A stretch of 64,000 bases of DNA, taken from Arthrobacter dokdonellae (GTDB lineage: Bacteria > Actinomycetota > Actinomycetes > Actinomycetales > Micrococcaceae). The stretch lies in contig NZ_CP029642.1 of assembly GCF_003268655.1 (NCBI RefSeq), forward strand, positions 124,001 through 188,000, written 5' to 3'. The translations under genes and the position numbers were made by a program. Of this stretch, positions 44,436 through 52,468 are shown one piece after another; position 1 is the first letter of the stretch, and every line of letters starts with the position of its first letter. Below the pieces are notes generated by a model, which had not been told where the DNA came from, ran no database searches, and saw only the letters and a list, made by a program, of their open reading frames with translations.

Positions 44436-45301
44436 GCCTACTGACGAGGAAGCGGCCAGGCTCGCGCAAGGTGGCGGGCAGACCGGCTCGGCCATTATGG
44501 AATATCGCTGCCATCGTTGCCGGACTGGCGTGGGTGTTCCCTGTCTACTGGATGATCAACAGCTCAATGCTGCCAGCCAACCAACTACTCAACAACACCC
44601 CCACGTTCTTTCCTTTCACCCCCGATTTCTCCGCCTACCAGAGCGTTCTGGGCACGGCACAATTCTGGTCGTCCCTGAGGATGAGCTTGATCGTCACTTG
44701 CGCGGCAGTCGCGCTCGCAATCGTCTCGGCGTGCCTGGCGGCCGTGACGCTGAGCAGGTTCAGGTTCCGCGCCAGGCGATGGATCATCGTTTTCGTCCTG
44801 GTCATCCAGATGATCCCGACCGAGGCCATTTTTATCTCCCAATACAAAATGCTGGACGCATGGCATCTGTTGAACTCCGCGGCAGGGCTGGCCATCCTGT
44901 ACGCCGGAACGGTCCTGCCGTTCATCACCTGGATGCTCAAGGGCTTCGTCGACGGGGTCCCAGTTGAATTGGAAGAATCCGCCATGGTCTCGGGGTGCAC
45001 GCGATTGGGTGCATTCTTCCGCGTCACACTCCCGCTGCTCGGCCCGGGCCTGGTGGCAACCGGAGTGTTCGGATTCCTCGCCGCATGGAACGAGTTCACC
45101 CTCGCCTTGGTGATGCTCACCAACAGCGACAAGACAACCCTTCCGCTCTGGCTGCAAACATTCCAGACGGCGAACAGAGGTACGGACTGGGGCGGTGTCA
45201 TGGCTGGCTCCACCGTGGTGGCCATTCCCGTGATCATCATTTTCCTCTGCGTTCAAAACCAGATGACCAAGGGCATGGTCGCCGGGGCGGTCAAGGGATG
45301 A
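44432..45301 (+). CDS. CUT1 sugar ABC transporter permease (MalG type)
   Basis: This 289-residue permease has six hydrophobic segments and the EAA loop VELEESAMVSGCTRLGAFFRVTLPLLGPGL. FLAAWNEFTLALVML is the usual MalG-type segment. AAGGAG lies before the ATG. No ATP-binding gene occurs in this cluster, so a shared sugar-transport ATPase elsewhere in the genome is needed. Confidence 0.92.
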   Translation: MSLLTRKRPGSRKVAGRPARPLWNIAAIVAGLAWVFPVYWMINSSMLPANQLLNNTPTFFPFTPDFSAYQSVLGTAQFWSSLRMSLIVTCAAVALAIVSACLAAVTLSRFRFRARRWIIVFVLVIQMIPTEAIFISQYKMLDAWHLLNSAAGLAILYAGTVLPFITWMLKGFVDGVPVELEESAMVSGCTRLGAFFRVTLPLLGPGLVATGVFGFLAAWNEFTLALVMLTNSDKTTLPLWLQTFQTANRGTDWGGVMAGSTVVAIPVIIIFLCVQNQMTKGMVAGAVKG

Positions 45302-45360
45302 GCACCGTGACACCCACACCGGCGACACTGCCATCAAACCAGTCCGAGAGAGAGAAAACT

Positions 45361-47202
45361 ATGATGTCCACCCGTGGGATCTTTCCGGCGCCCCGACTCA
45401 TCAAGGGCACCGGAGGCGAACCGGCCGGTTTGCTGGCCCAGGTCTTCACCCAGTGCGATCAAAGCATGCGGGCGCAAAGCTACATCCTCTCCGCCAAGGA
45501 CGGCAGGATCGACCTCACCCATGCCGACGAGGCGGGCCTGCGTTACGGCCTCTCGACGCTCGAACAGCTGCGAAGCGGGGCGATGCTGTGTGAGGAGGCT
45601 TTCGAAATAGAAGACTGGCCGGATTTTCCGGTACGCGGCTACATGCTCGACGTCAGCCGCGACCGTGTTCCGACGCGGGCAGCCCTTCGCCGCCTCGTGG
45701 CCGCGCTTTCCACCGCACGTTACAACCAGCTTGAGCTTTATACGGAACACACCTTCGCCTACCGGGAGCACCCCCAAGTTTGGGATGCCTCCTCGCCGCT
45801 GACCGAAGCGGACGTTCGTTGGCTGGACGGCGTGTGTGCGAGTGCGGGGATCGCGTTAGTGGCCAACCAGAACTGCCTCGGCCACATGGAGCGGTGGCTC
45901 TCCCACGCAAAGTATGCACAGCGTGCGGAGAGCCCGAACGGGATGAACCTGCTCAGCGAGGTCCTTCCGCCGACGACACTCGCCCCGACAGACGACAACG
46001 TCGAGTTCACCTCCGCCCTCCTCGACGAGCTGGTTCCCCTCTTTCGACACAAACGCCTCAACATCGGCGCCGATGAGCCCTGGGAACTGGGCATGGGGGT
46101 CAGCAAGGAGCGCGCCGCCGCAGAGGGCCTCGGGAGCGTATACGCGGATTATGTCTCCGCCGTCATGGACCCCTGGATTGCCCAGGGGTACCAGGTGGAA
46201 TACTGGGCAGATATCGTCGGGCATTACCCCGAAGCGATTGAGAAGCTTCCCCCCGGAGCCATCCCGGTCGTGTGGATGTACAACTCGGGTGAAATGATGA
46301 AGCGGTTGGTTGCGCTCAATGATCTCGAAGATGAAGCGGTCCATGCCGCGCACGGCATTGTGTTGCGGGATCTGGTTGAAGGCTTCCGGGACCGGGCAAG
46401 ATCCTTCATCTCGTCGAAGACACCGTTCTGGGTGGCGCCGGGAACCAATGCGTGGCGTTCGGTCACTGGGCGCCTCGATGAGGCATTGGCCAATTTGATC
46501 GACGCGGCCGAGGTCGGAATTGAATACTCGTCGGAGGGGTATCTCCTCACGTCTTGGGGAAATGAGGGATATTGGGATCCGCCAGTGATCTCGCTTCCGC
46601 CTATCGCTGCCGGAGGAGCCTTCAGCTGGGCCTTGGAAGCCAACAGGAGCCTTTCGCTTCCGGAGGTGCTCAACCGGCACTTTTTCGACGACGAATCGGG
46701 GATCGTTGGGGAAGTCCTGTGCTCCGTTGGGCACATTGCCGAGCTGCTGGATTGCCCGATTTTGAACACGACACCGCTATGGGTTGCACTGAGCCGAGGC
46801 GGTGACCTGCCCATCGGCAAGATTCCCCCGGCCCACCTGATGGCAACCGCCCGCGAACGGCTCATCCAGGACCAGTTGCGGCTAATCTCCGCGCAGCCGG
46901 CCTGCAGTGACGCTGAACTCGCCGTGGCGGACCTGGCCTTCGTGATCGATATGGCGCTCTTCGCGATCGACCTCATTGGTGCCGGTATGAGCGCCAGTGG
47001 CGATCCTGCTCCACGCGATGCGCGCCAGCTGATGGTCCGGTTGTCCCGGCTCTTGGAGCGGCACCAGGAGCGCTGGCTTGCCAACTCACGATACGGCGGG
47101 CTGCACGCGAGCCTCGCGGTGCTGGATCCGCTCAGAAGGCGTCTGGAGCGGGTTGCATCGATATCCGCCATCCACACCCTTGGAAGGAACAACAATGGCT
47201 AG
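45361..47202 (+). CDS. GH20 beta-N-acetylhexosaminidase-like enzyme
   Basis: From this ATG it is 613 residues. An ATG at 45298, overlapping the permease stop, adds 21 residues but translates a GAGAGAGA ribosome-site-like stretch. The N-terminal GH20b domain has ILSAKDGRIDLTHADEAGLRYGLSTLEQL. The barrel begins DFPVRGYMLDVSRDRVPTRAALRRLV, and the catalytic pair is in RLNIGADEPWELG, where the usual HxGGDE is NIGADE with Asp and Glu kept. No signal peptide is seen, so it is probably cytoplasmic and trims hexosamine from imported oligosaccharides. Its end overlaps the sulfatase start. Confidence 0.82.
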   Translation: MMSTRGIFPAPRLIKGTGGEPAGLLAQVFTQCDQSMRAQSYILSAKDGRIDLTHADEAGLRYGLSTLEQLRSGAMLCEEAFEIEDWPDFPVRGYMLDVSRDRVPTRAALRRLVAALSTARYNQLELYTEHTFAYREHPQVWDASSPLTEADVRWLDGVCASAGIALVANQNCLGHMERWLSHAKYAQRAESPNGMNLLSEVLPPTTLAPTDDNVEFTSALLDELVPLFRHKRLNIGADEPWELGMGVSKERAAAEGLGSVYADYVSAVMDPWIAQGYQVEYWADIVGHYPEAIEKLPPGAIPVVWMYNSGEMMKRLVALNDLEDEAVHAAHGIVLRDLVEGFRDRARSFISSKTPFWVAPGTNAWRSVTGRLDEALANLIDAAEVGIEYSSEGYLLTSWGNEGYWDPPVISLPPIAAGGAFSWALEANRSLSLPEVLNRHFFDDESGIVGEVLCSVGHIAELLDCPILNTTPLWVALSRGGDLPIGKIPPAHLMATARERLIQDQLRLISAQPACSDAELAVADLAFVIDMALFAIDLIGAGMSASGDPAPRDARQLMVRLSRLLERHQERWLANSRYGGLHASLAVLDPLRRRLERVASISAIHTLGRNNNG

Positions 47203-48649
47203 CACGCAGCGCAGGCCAAACATCGTGCTGATCCTCACCGACGATCACGCCTCGCACGCGATCAGCGCATACGGCTCAGTCGTCAACACGACGCCGAGAA
47301 TCGACGAAATCGCCCAGCACGGTCGAGTCATCGACAACTGCTTTTGCACAAACGCCATTTGCACACCGTCGCGGGCCTCAATCCTTACTGGAACCTACAG
47401 TCACATCAATGGCGTAACAACCCTTGAGACACCTATCGACGCGAGCCAGCCCACCTTTATCTCCCAGCTCCGGGACGCGGGCTACCGGACCGCGGTCGTT
47501 GGAAAATGGCACATGGGCGAGGGGGAGGGACATGATCCCCAGAACTTCGACCACTGGGCTGTTTTGCGCGACCAGGGTGAATATTTCAATCCACAAATCC
47601 TCACCGCAGACAGGGTTGAAGTCATTGAAGGATACGCCACCGACATCATCACGGACCTGTCTCTGGAGTGGGCGGACTCACTGGCGGGCGACGAACCGTG
47701 GTGCCTGCTCATTCACCATAAAGCGCCGCACCGCCCTTGGGAGCCGGACGAAAAGCACAAGGGCATGTACAATGCGCCGATCCCCGTCCCGGCAACCTTT
47801 ACAGACGATTACGCGACCCGCTCGGCCGCTGCGCATCGAGCCGCCATGCGAGTCGCCGATGACCTGACCCTGACGGACCTCAAAGAGCTGCCTCCCCAAG
47901 GCTTGAGCTACGACCAGGAAGCACTGTGGAAATACCAGCGCTACATGGAGGACTACCTCGCCTGCATTGCTTCCGTCGACGACAACGTCGGACGCGTCAT
48001 CGATTGGCTCCGTAAACGGGGACAATTCGACAATACGCTCCTGATGTACACCTCCGACCAAGGGTTCTTCCTTGGCGACCACGGCTGGTTCGACAAGAGG
48101 TTCATGTACGACGAGGCCCTGCGGATGCCACTGCTGATCAGCTACCCGGAGAAGATCCCGGCAACGTCGATGCCCTTGACCCAGATCGTCACAAACGTCG
48201 ACTTCGCCCAAACCATCCTCGAATGTGCCGGGATAGATGCGCACCCTCGAATGCAAGGCCTCAGCTTCTGGCCGCAATTAACCACCGAGCCAGAGAAGCC
48301 AACCCGAAATGCGATGTACTACAGGTATTTCGAAAACGACGACATCAATCACCACGCTTTCGCGCACTATGGAATCCGAACCGACAAGCACAAGCTCATC
48401 TACTTTTACAACGACGGCCTCGGTCTGCCCGGAACCTCCGGAAAAAGCTACCCTCCGGAGTGGGAAATGTACGATCTGGAGGCCGACCCCGCCGAGCTGA
48501 ACAATGTCTATTCCGAACCGTCGTACCGGGACCTCCGTGAAACATTGAAGGCGACCATGTGGACGCTGCAGAAGGAGCTAAAGGACTCCCCCCATCAATC
48601 ACAGCCTATTCCTGAGCTCCTGATTGACGAGGTTCCGCAAAATACATAG
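47195..48649 (+). CDS. S1-family sulfatase
   Basis: This 484-residue alkaline-phosphatase-superfamily sulfatase begins RRPNIVLILTDDHASHAISAYG, with the Asp pair that binds calcium. The modification motif is CTPSR at residues 56-60 (ICTPSRASILTG), so it needs a formylglycine-generating enzyme, which is not in this window. VVGKWHMGEG, the TSDQGFFLGDHGWFDKRFMYDEALRMPLLI segment and WEMYDLEADPAELNNVY are typical. The ATG follows GGAAGGA and overlaps the GH20 stop by eight bases. No signal peptide is seen. Position after a hexosaminidase suggests an N-acetylhexosamine sulfate substrate (inference). Confidence 0.92.
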   Translation: MASTQRRPNIVLILTDDHASHAISAYGSVVNTTPRIDEIAQHGRVIDNCFCTNAICTPSRASILTGTYSHINGVTTLETPIDASQPTFISQLRDAGYRTAVVGKWHMGEGEGHDPQNFDHWAVLRDQGEYFNPQILTADRVEVIEGYATDIITDLSLEWADSLAGDEPWCLLIHHKAPHRPWEPDEKHKGMYNAPIPVPATFTDDYATRSAAAHRAAMRVADDLTLTDLKELPPQGLSYDQEALWKYQRYMEDYLACIASVDDNVGRVIDWLRKRGQFDNTLLMYTSDQGFFLGDHGWFDKRFMYDEALRMPLLISYPEKIPATSMPLTQIVTNVDFAQTILECAGIDAHPRMQGLSFWPQLTTEPEKPTRNAMYYRYFENDDINHHAFAHYGIRTDKHKLIYFYNDGLGLPGTSGKSYPPEWEMYDLEADPAELNNVYSEPSYRDLRETLKATMWTLQKELKDSPHQSQPIPELLIDEVPQNT

Positions 48650-48936
48650 CAAAGGGCATTGAGAACGGGGCTCATCCTCGCGCCAGCAAACCAGACGTGA
48701 GCACCTCTGAGAACCTCGTCCAATACAACCGGACCCCTCAATTTGACTTCGTTGTTGCTTCGAGGTGACGCCGCTGTCAAAGTATTTATCTTTTGCCGGA
48801 TTATTACGGGCATAAATCACAAAACATAAGTTTACGAATGTCGGAACCGGGTTTACTGGGGCCACTCTTCACTGCGCACGGTGGTCATCAGCCGAACACC
48901 GCCCATCCCACAAGTTGTAAAGAAATGGAGAAAGAT

Positions 48937-50478
48937 ATGTCGGTAAAACACAGGAGAGCAGCCGCGGCAGCAATAGCCGTTGGCACGGGCCTGGCCATGT
49001 GCCTTGGACTTGCCGCGCCGGCGTCTGCGAACACGCCGGCCAGTGGACACAAGCATTACGTTGATTGTGCGGCGGTGCATTCCGGGGACGGCTCGCAGGG
49101 CAGCCCCTGGAACTCGTTGGGTCAGGCGAATTCGCAGAAATACGGCCCCGGTGACCAGCTTTTGTTCAAGCGCGGCGCGACGTGCGTTGGCACTTTGGCC
49201 CCAACCGGATCTGGCAGCGCAGCCCAGCCGTTCGTCATCTCGGACTACGGGCATCAAGGCGGGCGGGCCGTTATCGATGGGGCGGGCGCACCGTCAGCCG
49301 TGTGGCTGTACAACGAACAGCACATTAAGCTGAAAAACCTGGGAATTACGAACGCGGCGAATCCCGCTACGCAACGGCGGGGCGTCCTGGTCCAGCTCAA
49401 CGACTTCGGCACGGGAAGCGGGTACGCGCTGCAGAACCTGTACGTCCACGACGTCCTTGGGGGTGACCTCAAGGGGCCCAACGGGAGCCAAGGCATAGCC
49501 TTCACGGTGACGGGCTCGTCGGTCCCGACAAAATTCGACGGCGTGAAGATTCTTGGCAATACCCTTGACCACATAGACCGGCAAGGCATTGTTGCCACCC
49601 TGAGTACGTGGAGCAGCCGGCCGGAAGTCGGCCCCACCAAAGACACCAATTGGCTGCCGTCAACGCACATTGTCGTTGAGGACAACGCCCTGACCGATAT
49701 CGGCGGCGACGGGATTGTCATGAACACCACCGACGCCGCGGCCGTCGAGCGAAACACGGTGGCCGGCTTCAACAAACGATCCGCCGGCTACAATGCTGGA
49801 ATCTGGGACTTCAACACCAACAACAGCCTGTTTGAGTACAACGACGTCTCCGGCGGCGAGACCCATCGGGACGGCATGGCCTACGACGTTGACCAGGGAA
49901 ATATCGGCACAACGTTCCAGTACAACTACAGCCATGACAACGCCGGCGGGTTCTTTCTGTTGTGCAACAACGGCCCAGGGATCATCCGTGACGCCGTCGT
50001 ACGCTACAACTTCAGCCAGAACGACTCGTTCCGGGGCGTGGAGAATTGCGCTGGTGCCGTGGAAAGCGCACAGTTCAGCAACAATACGATCTACGTCGGA
50101 GACGGCGTAGGCCAGACGGTCGTCAATGAGAACACGACGAGCCTGCGCAACGTGCAGTTCGACCGGAACATCGTCTATAAAACAGGGTCGGGGGTCGCGA
50201 ACTTCAATCTGAAGTCCGGTGGGTACACCTTCAACGACAACATCCTGACGGGCCTGTTGAACCCGCCGGCCAATCACGTGCAGGCGCCAGGAAACGGCAT
50301 GCAGCCCCAGTCCGGGGCCACGGCGGGATTTCCGGCCGTCACGGCATTCGCCTATGCGACCAGGGGACCCAACGCAAATTTCGCGTCACTTGCCGGACCC
50401 GTCAACCTGAGCCGGTACTTTGGGGCCGGGTCGTACGTGACGGCTGCCCAGAGCTGGTACATGCCCCGCCACGGCTAG
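48937..50478 (+). CDS. secreted right-handed parallel beta-helix protein
   Basis: This 513-residue protein has a Sec signal peptide (basic start, then AAAAAIAVGTGLAMCLGLAAPASANT with an AXA cleavage site). A long body with the repeating Asn-rich turns of a right-handed beta-helix follows (NTLDHIDRQGI, DNALTDIGGDGIVMN, NDVSGGETHRDGMAYDV, YNFSQND). Such folds include polysaccharide lyases and glycanases, but no catalytic set is certain. It follows the sulfatase after 287 AT-rich bases that probably hold its own promoter. A GGAG precedes the ATG. Confidence 0.8.
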   Translation: MSVKHRRAAAAAIAVGTGLAMCLGLAAPASANTPASGHKHYVDCAAVHSGDGSQGSPWNSLGQANSQKYGPGDQLLFKRGATCVGTLAPTGSGSAAQPFVISDYGHQGGRAVIDGAGAPSAVWLYNEQHIKLKNLGITNAANPATQRRGVLVQLNDFGTGSGYALQNLYVHDVLGGDLKGPNGSQGIAFTVTGSSVPTKFDGVKILGNTLDHIDRQGIVATLSTWSSRPEVGPTKDTNWLPSTHIVVEDNALTDIGGDGIVMNTTDAAAVERNTVAGFNKRSAGYNAGIWDFNTNNSLFEYNDVSGGETHRDGMAYDVDQGNIGTTFQYNYSHDNAGGFFLLCNNGPGIIRDAVVRYNFSQNDSFRGVENCAGAVESAQFSNNTIYVGDGVGQTVVNENTTSLRNVQFDRNIVYKTGSGVANFNLKSGGYTFNDNILTGLLNPPANHVQAPGNGMQPQSGATAGFPAVTAFAYATRGPNANFASLAGPVNLSRYFGAGSYVTAAQSWYMPRHG

Positions 50479-50497
50479 TCTGGAACCTGGAATGGTT

Positions 50498-50540
50498 ATA
50501 GGGAGGAACCCCCGGCCATCGGCCGGGGGTTCCTCCCTAT
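50498..50540 (+). terminator. strong terminator after the first beta-helix gene
   Basis: A perfect 20-bp stem with a 3-base loop (ATC) starts 19 bases after the stop. The flanks are A/T-rich and it would work in either direction. Confidence 0.88.
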
Positions 50541-50650
50541 ATGGGATCGGTGGCTCCTCCGTGAGAGCGCCCGCTCCGATGACCGCCCTCAGCTGGGCCA
50601 GCACACCGGGCAGGTAGAGAAGGGCGGAGCCGACGACGACGGCCCCGGGC

Positions 50651-50855
50651 TCAGGGCCGGGCGCCGCGGCGTGTGGTGTTCCAGCTCTCGGTGACGGGCA
50701 TCGCCCCTGCGTGGGGCACGAAGTGGTCATCGACGTAGGAGACGGGTCCCTCGGCGAGGGCGGCCAGCAGGGAGAGCATGGGCGCCAGTTCCTGGTCCGT
50801 CGTGATGCCGGTCGCGGTGCCGAGCCCTGCCCGCCGCAGCTCAGCGCCCCTCCAA
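50651..50855 (-). pseudogene. transposase-like gene fragment
   Basis: A minus-strand frame of about 65 codons (ITTDQELAPMLSLLAALAEG, then SYVDDHFVPHAGAMPVTESWNTTRR) looks like part of a DDE transposase-type protein with a conserved Asp, but ends in a stop and lacks the rest. Around it (50541-51007) no intact gene is seen. The family assignment is tentative. Confidence 0.4.
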
Positions 50856-51007
50856 GCTCCCCGCGCAGAGGGTGAAACCCAGCGTCGTACTCGTCAGCAT
50901 CGCGAGGCCGTCATACCGGAGCACCGGGTCCCGGCCAGTGTTGGGAATGTCTCCTCAGCCGGGACCCAGTTCAGGAACGGGCCTGTTGCAATAGCGGTGT
51001 CTCTCTT

Positions 51008-52424
51008 CCTAGTACTACAGTCGCGTTTATTTTCTGGCCGTGTCGGCGGTTTAATCGGACTTTGGCCCGGAATCCTGTTAATCATGGTGGGTGGGCGATG
51101 ATACTTGGGTGGCAGAGATACAGGAATGGGCTGATGGCCTGGAGGAAATCCGGGAGCTGATCGGGGGTGAGTTCGCCCGGACGGAGCCGCGGAACAACGC
51201 CGTCAGCTACATCCGCGGGCTGCTCTCGGATGAGGAGCGGAAGAACTCCTGGACCCTGTCCGAACGTGCCGGACAAGGCACGCCGGATGGGATGCAGCGT
51301 CTGCTCTCGACCACGGACTGGGACCCGGACAAGGTCCGGGACGCCTTGGTCGGTTACGTGAAAAAGCATCTGGGGGACCCGAAGGGGATCCTGGCGATCG
51401 ACGAGACCGGTTTCCTGAAGAAGGGGACCGCATCGGCAGGGGTGGCCCGCCAGTACTCGGGCACCGCGGGGCGGGTGGAGAACTGCCAGCTCGGGGTGTT
51501 CCTGTCCTATGCGACACCGGCGGGCCGGACGTTCCTGGACCGGGAACTCTACCTGCCCAAGGCATGGATGGATGACGCTGCCCGGTGCAAGCGCGCCGGC
51601 ATCCCGGAAGGCCGGGTGATGGCGACCAAGCCCGTGCTGGCCGCCGACATGATCGAACGCGCCCTGGATGCCGGGATCGAGGCCGAATGGCTTACCGGGG
51701 ACGCGGTCTACGGACAGCACGCCGGGCTGCGCCGCCGTCTGGAAGACCGGGGCCTGCACTATGTCATGGCCGTGCCCATGAACCAGCGCGCCATCGCCCG
51801 GGCCCGTGGCTCGGTGGGCGGGGAGGGCCGGGCCGATGAGCTCTTCGCCGCCCTGGACAGGCGCGCCTGGCGCACCCGCACCGCCGGCGCCGGGACCAAG
51901 GGCGACCGGCTGTATTCCTGGGCCAGGATCCGCATCAACGGCCCCGCCGAAACCGGCGAGCACTGGCTGCTGGCCCGCCGCTCCCTCAAGGATCCCACGG
52001 GCCTGGCCTACTTCATCTGCTTTACGCCCGAGCGCGTCACCCTGGCCGAGTTGGCCCGGGTCGCCGGGGCCCGCTGGGCCATCGAGGAAACCTTCCAAAC
52101 CTCCAAGGGCGAAACGGGCCTGGACCACTACCAGGTGCGCCAATACACCGGCTGGTACCGGCACATCACGCTCTCCATGTTCGCCCACGCCTTCCTGAGC
52201 GTCATCCGCTCTAAAAAGGGGGCCCGCAGCCAGGCGCCGAGCACCTGGTAAGACTCTCCCTGCCCGAAATCAGGCACCTCATCACCCGCATCATCTGGCA
52301 CCGGGAACCGGACCCACACCACGTAATCCGCTGCTCACTCTGGCGACGGCGACACCAATACCACGCCCAACAATTCCACTACAAAGCCCGCGGCCACACC
52401 CCACAAACGCGACTGTAGTACTAG
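51008..52424. mobile_element. IS701-family insertion sequence with CTAG target duplication
   Basis: The element proper runs 51012-52420. Its ends are perfect 16-bp inverted repeats (TACTACAGTCGCGTTT at the left and its complement at 52405-52420). They are flanked on both sides by CTAG (51008-51011 and 52421-52424), the 4-bp duplication type typical of the family. One transposase gene fills it. It sits between the two beta-helix genes and interrupts no recognisable gene. Confidence 0.93.
51091..52251 (+). CDS. IS701-family transposase (main frame)
   Basis: This 386-residue DDE transposase reads NAVSYIRGLLSDEERKNSW, GILAIDETGFLKKGTASAGVARQYSGT (first Asp), EAEWLTGDAVYG (second Asp) and ARWAIEETFQTSKGETGLDHYQVRQ (Glu), so the catalytic triad is intact. 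The frame ends at 52249-52251, but the normal C-terminus (LVRLSLPEIRHLITRIIW...LWRRRHQYHAQQ) continues in the -1 frame to 52418. At 52213-52222 lies a run of five A and five G where the frame could shift, so this is either programmed frameshifting or a recent mutation. Confidence 0.88.
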   Translation: MGDDTWVAEIQEWADGLEEIRELIGGEFARTEPRNNAVSYIRGLLSDEERKNSWTLSERAGQGTPDGMQRLLSTTDWDPDKVRDALVGYVKKHLGDPKGILAIDETGFLKKGTASAGVARQYSGTAGRVENCQLGVFLSYATPAGRTFLDRELYLPKAWMDDAARCKRAGIPEGRVMATKPVLAADMIERALDAGIEAEWLTGDAVYGQHAGLRRRLEDRGLHYVMAVPMNQRAIARARGSVGGEGRADELFAALDRRAWRTRTAGAGTKGDRLYSWARIRINGPAETGEHWLLARRSLKDPTGLAYFICFTPERVTLAELARVAGARWAIEETFQTSKGETGLDHYQVRQYTGWYRHITLSMFAHAFLSVIRSKKGARSQAPSTW

Positions 52425-52468
52425 GCGCCGATGAGCCAGGGAGACACCGCCGGAACGTACAGCGTCTG

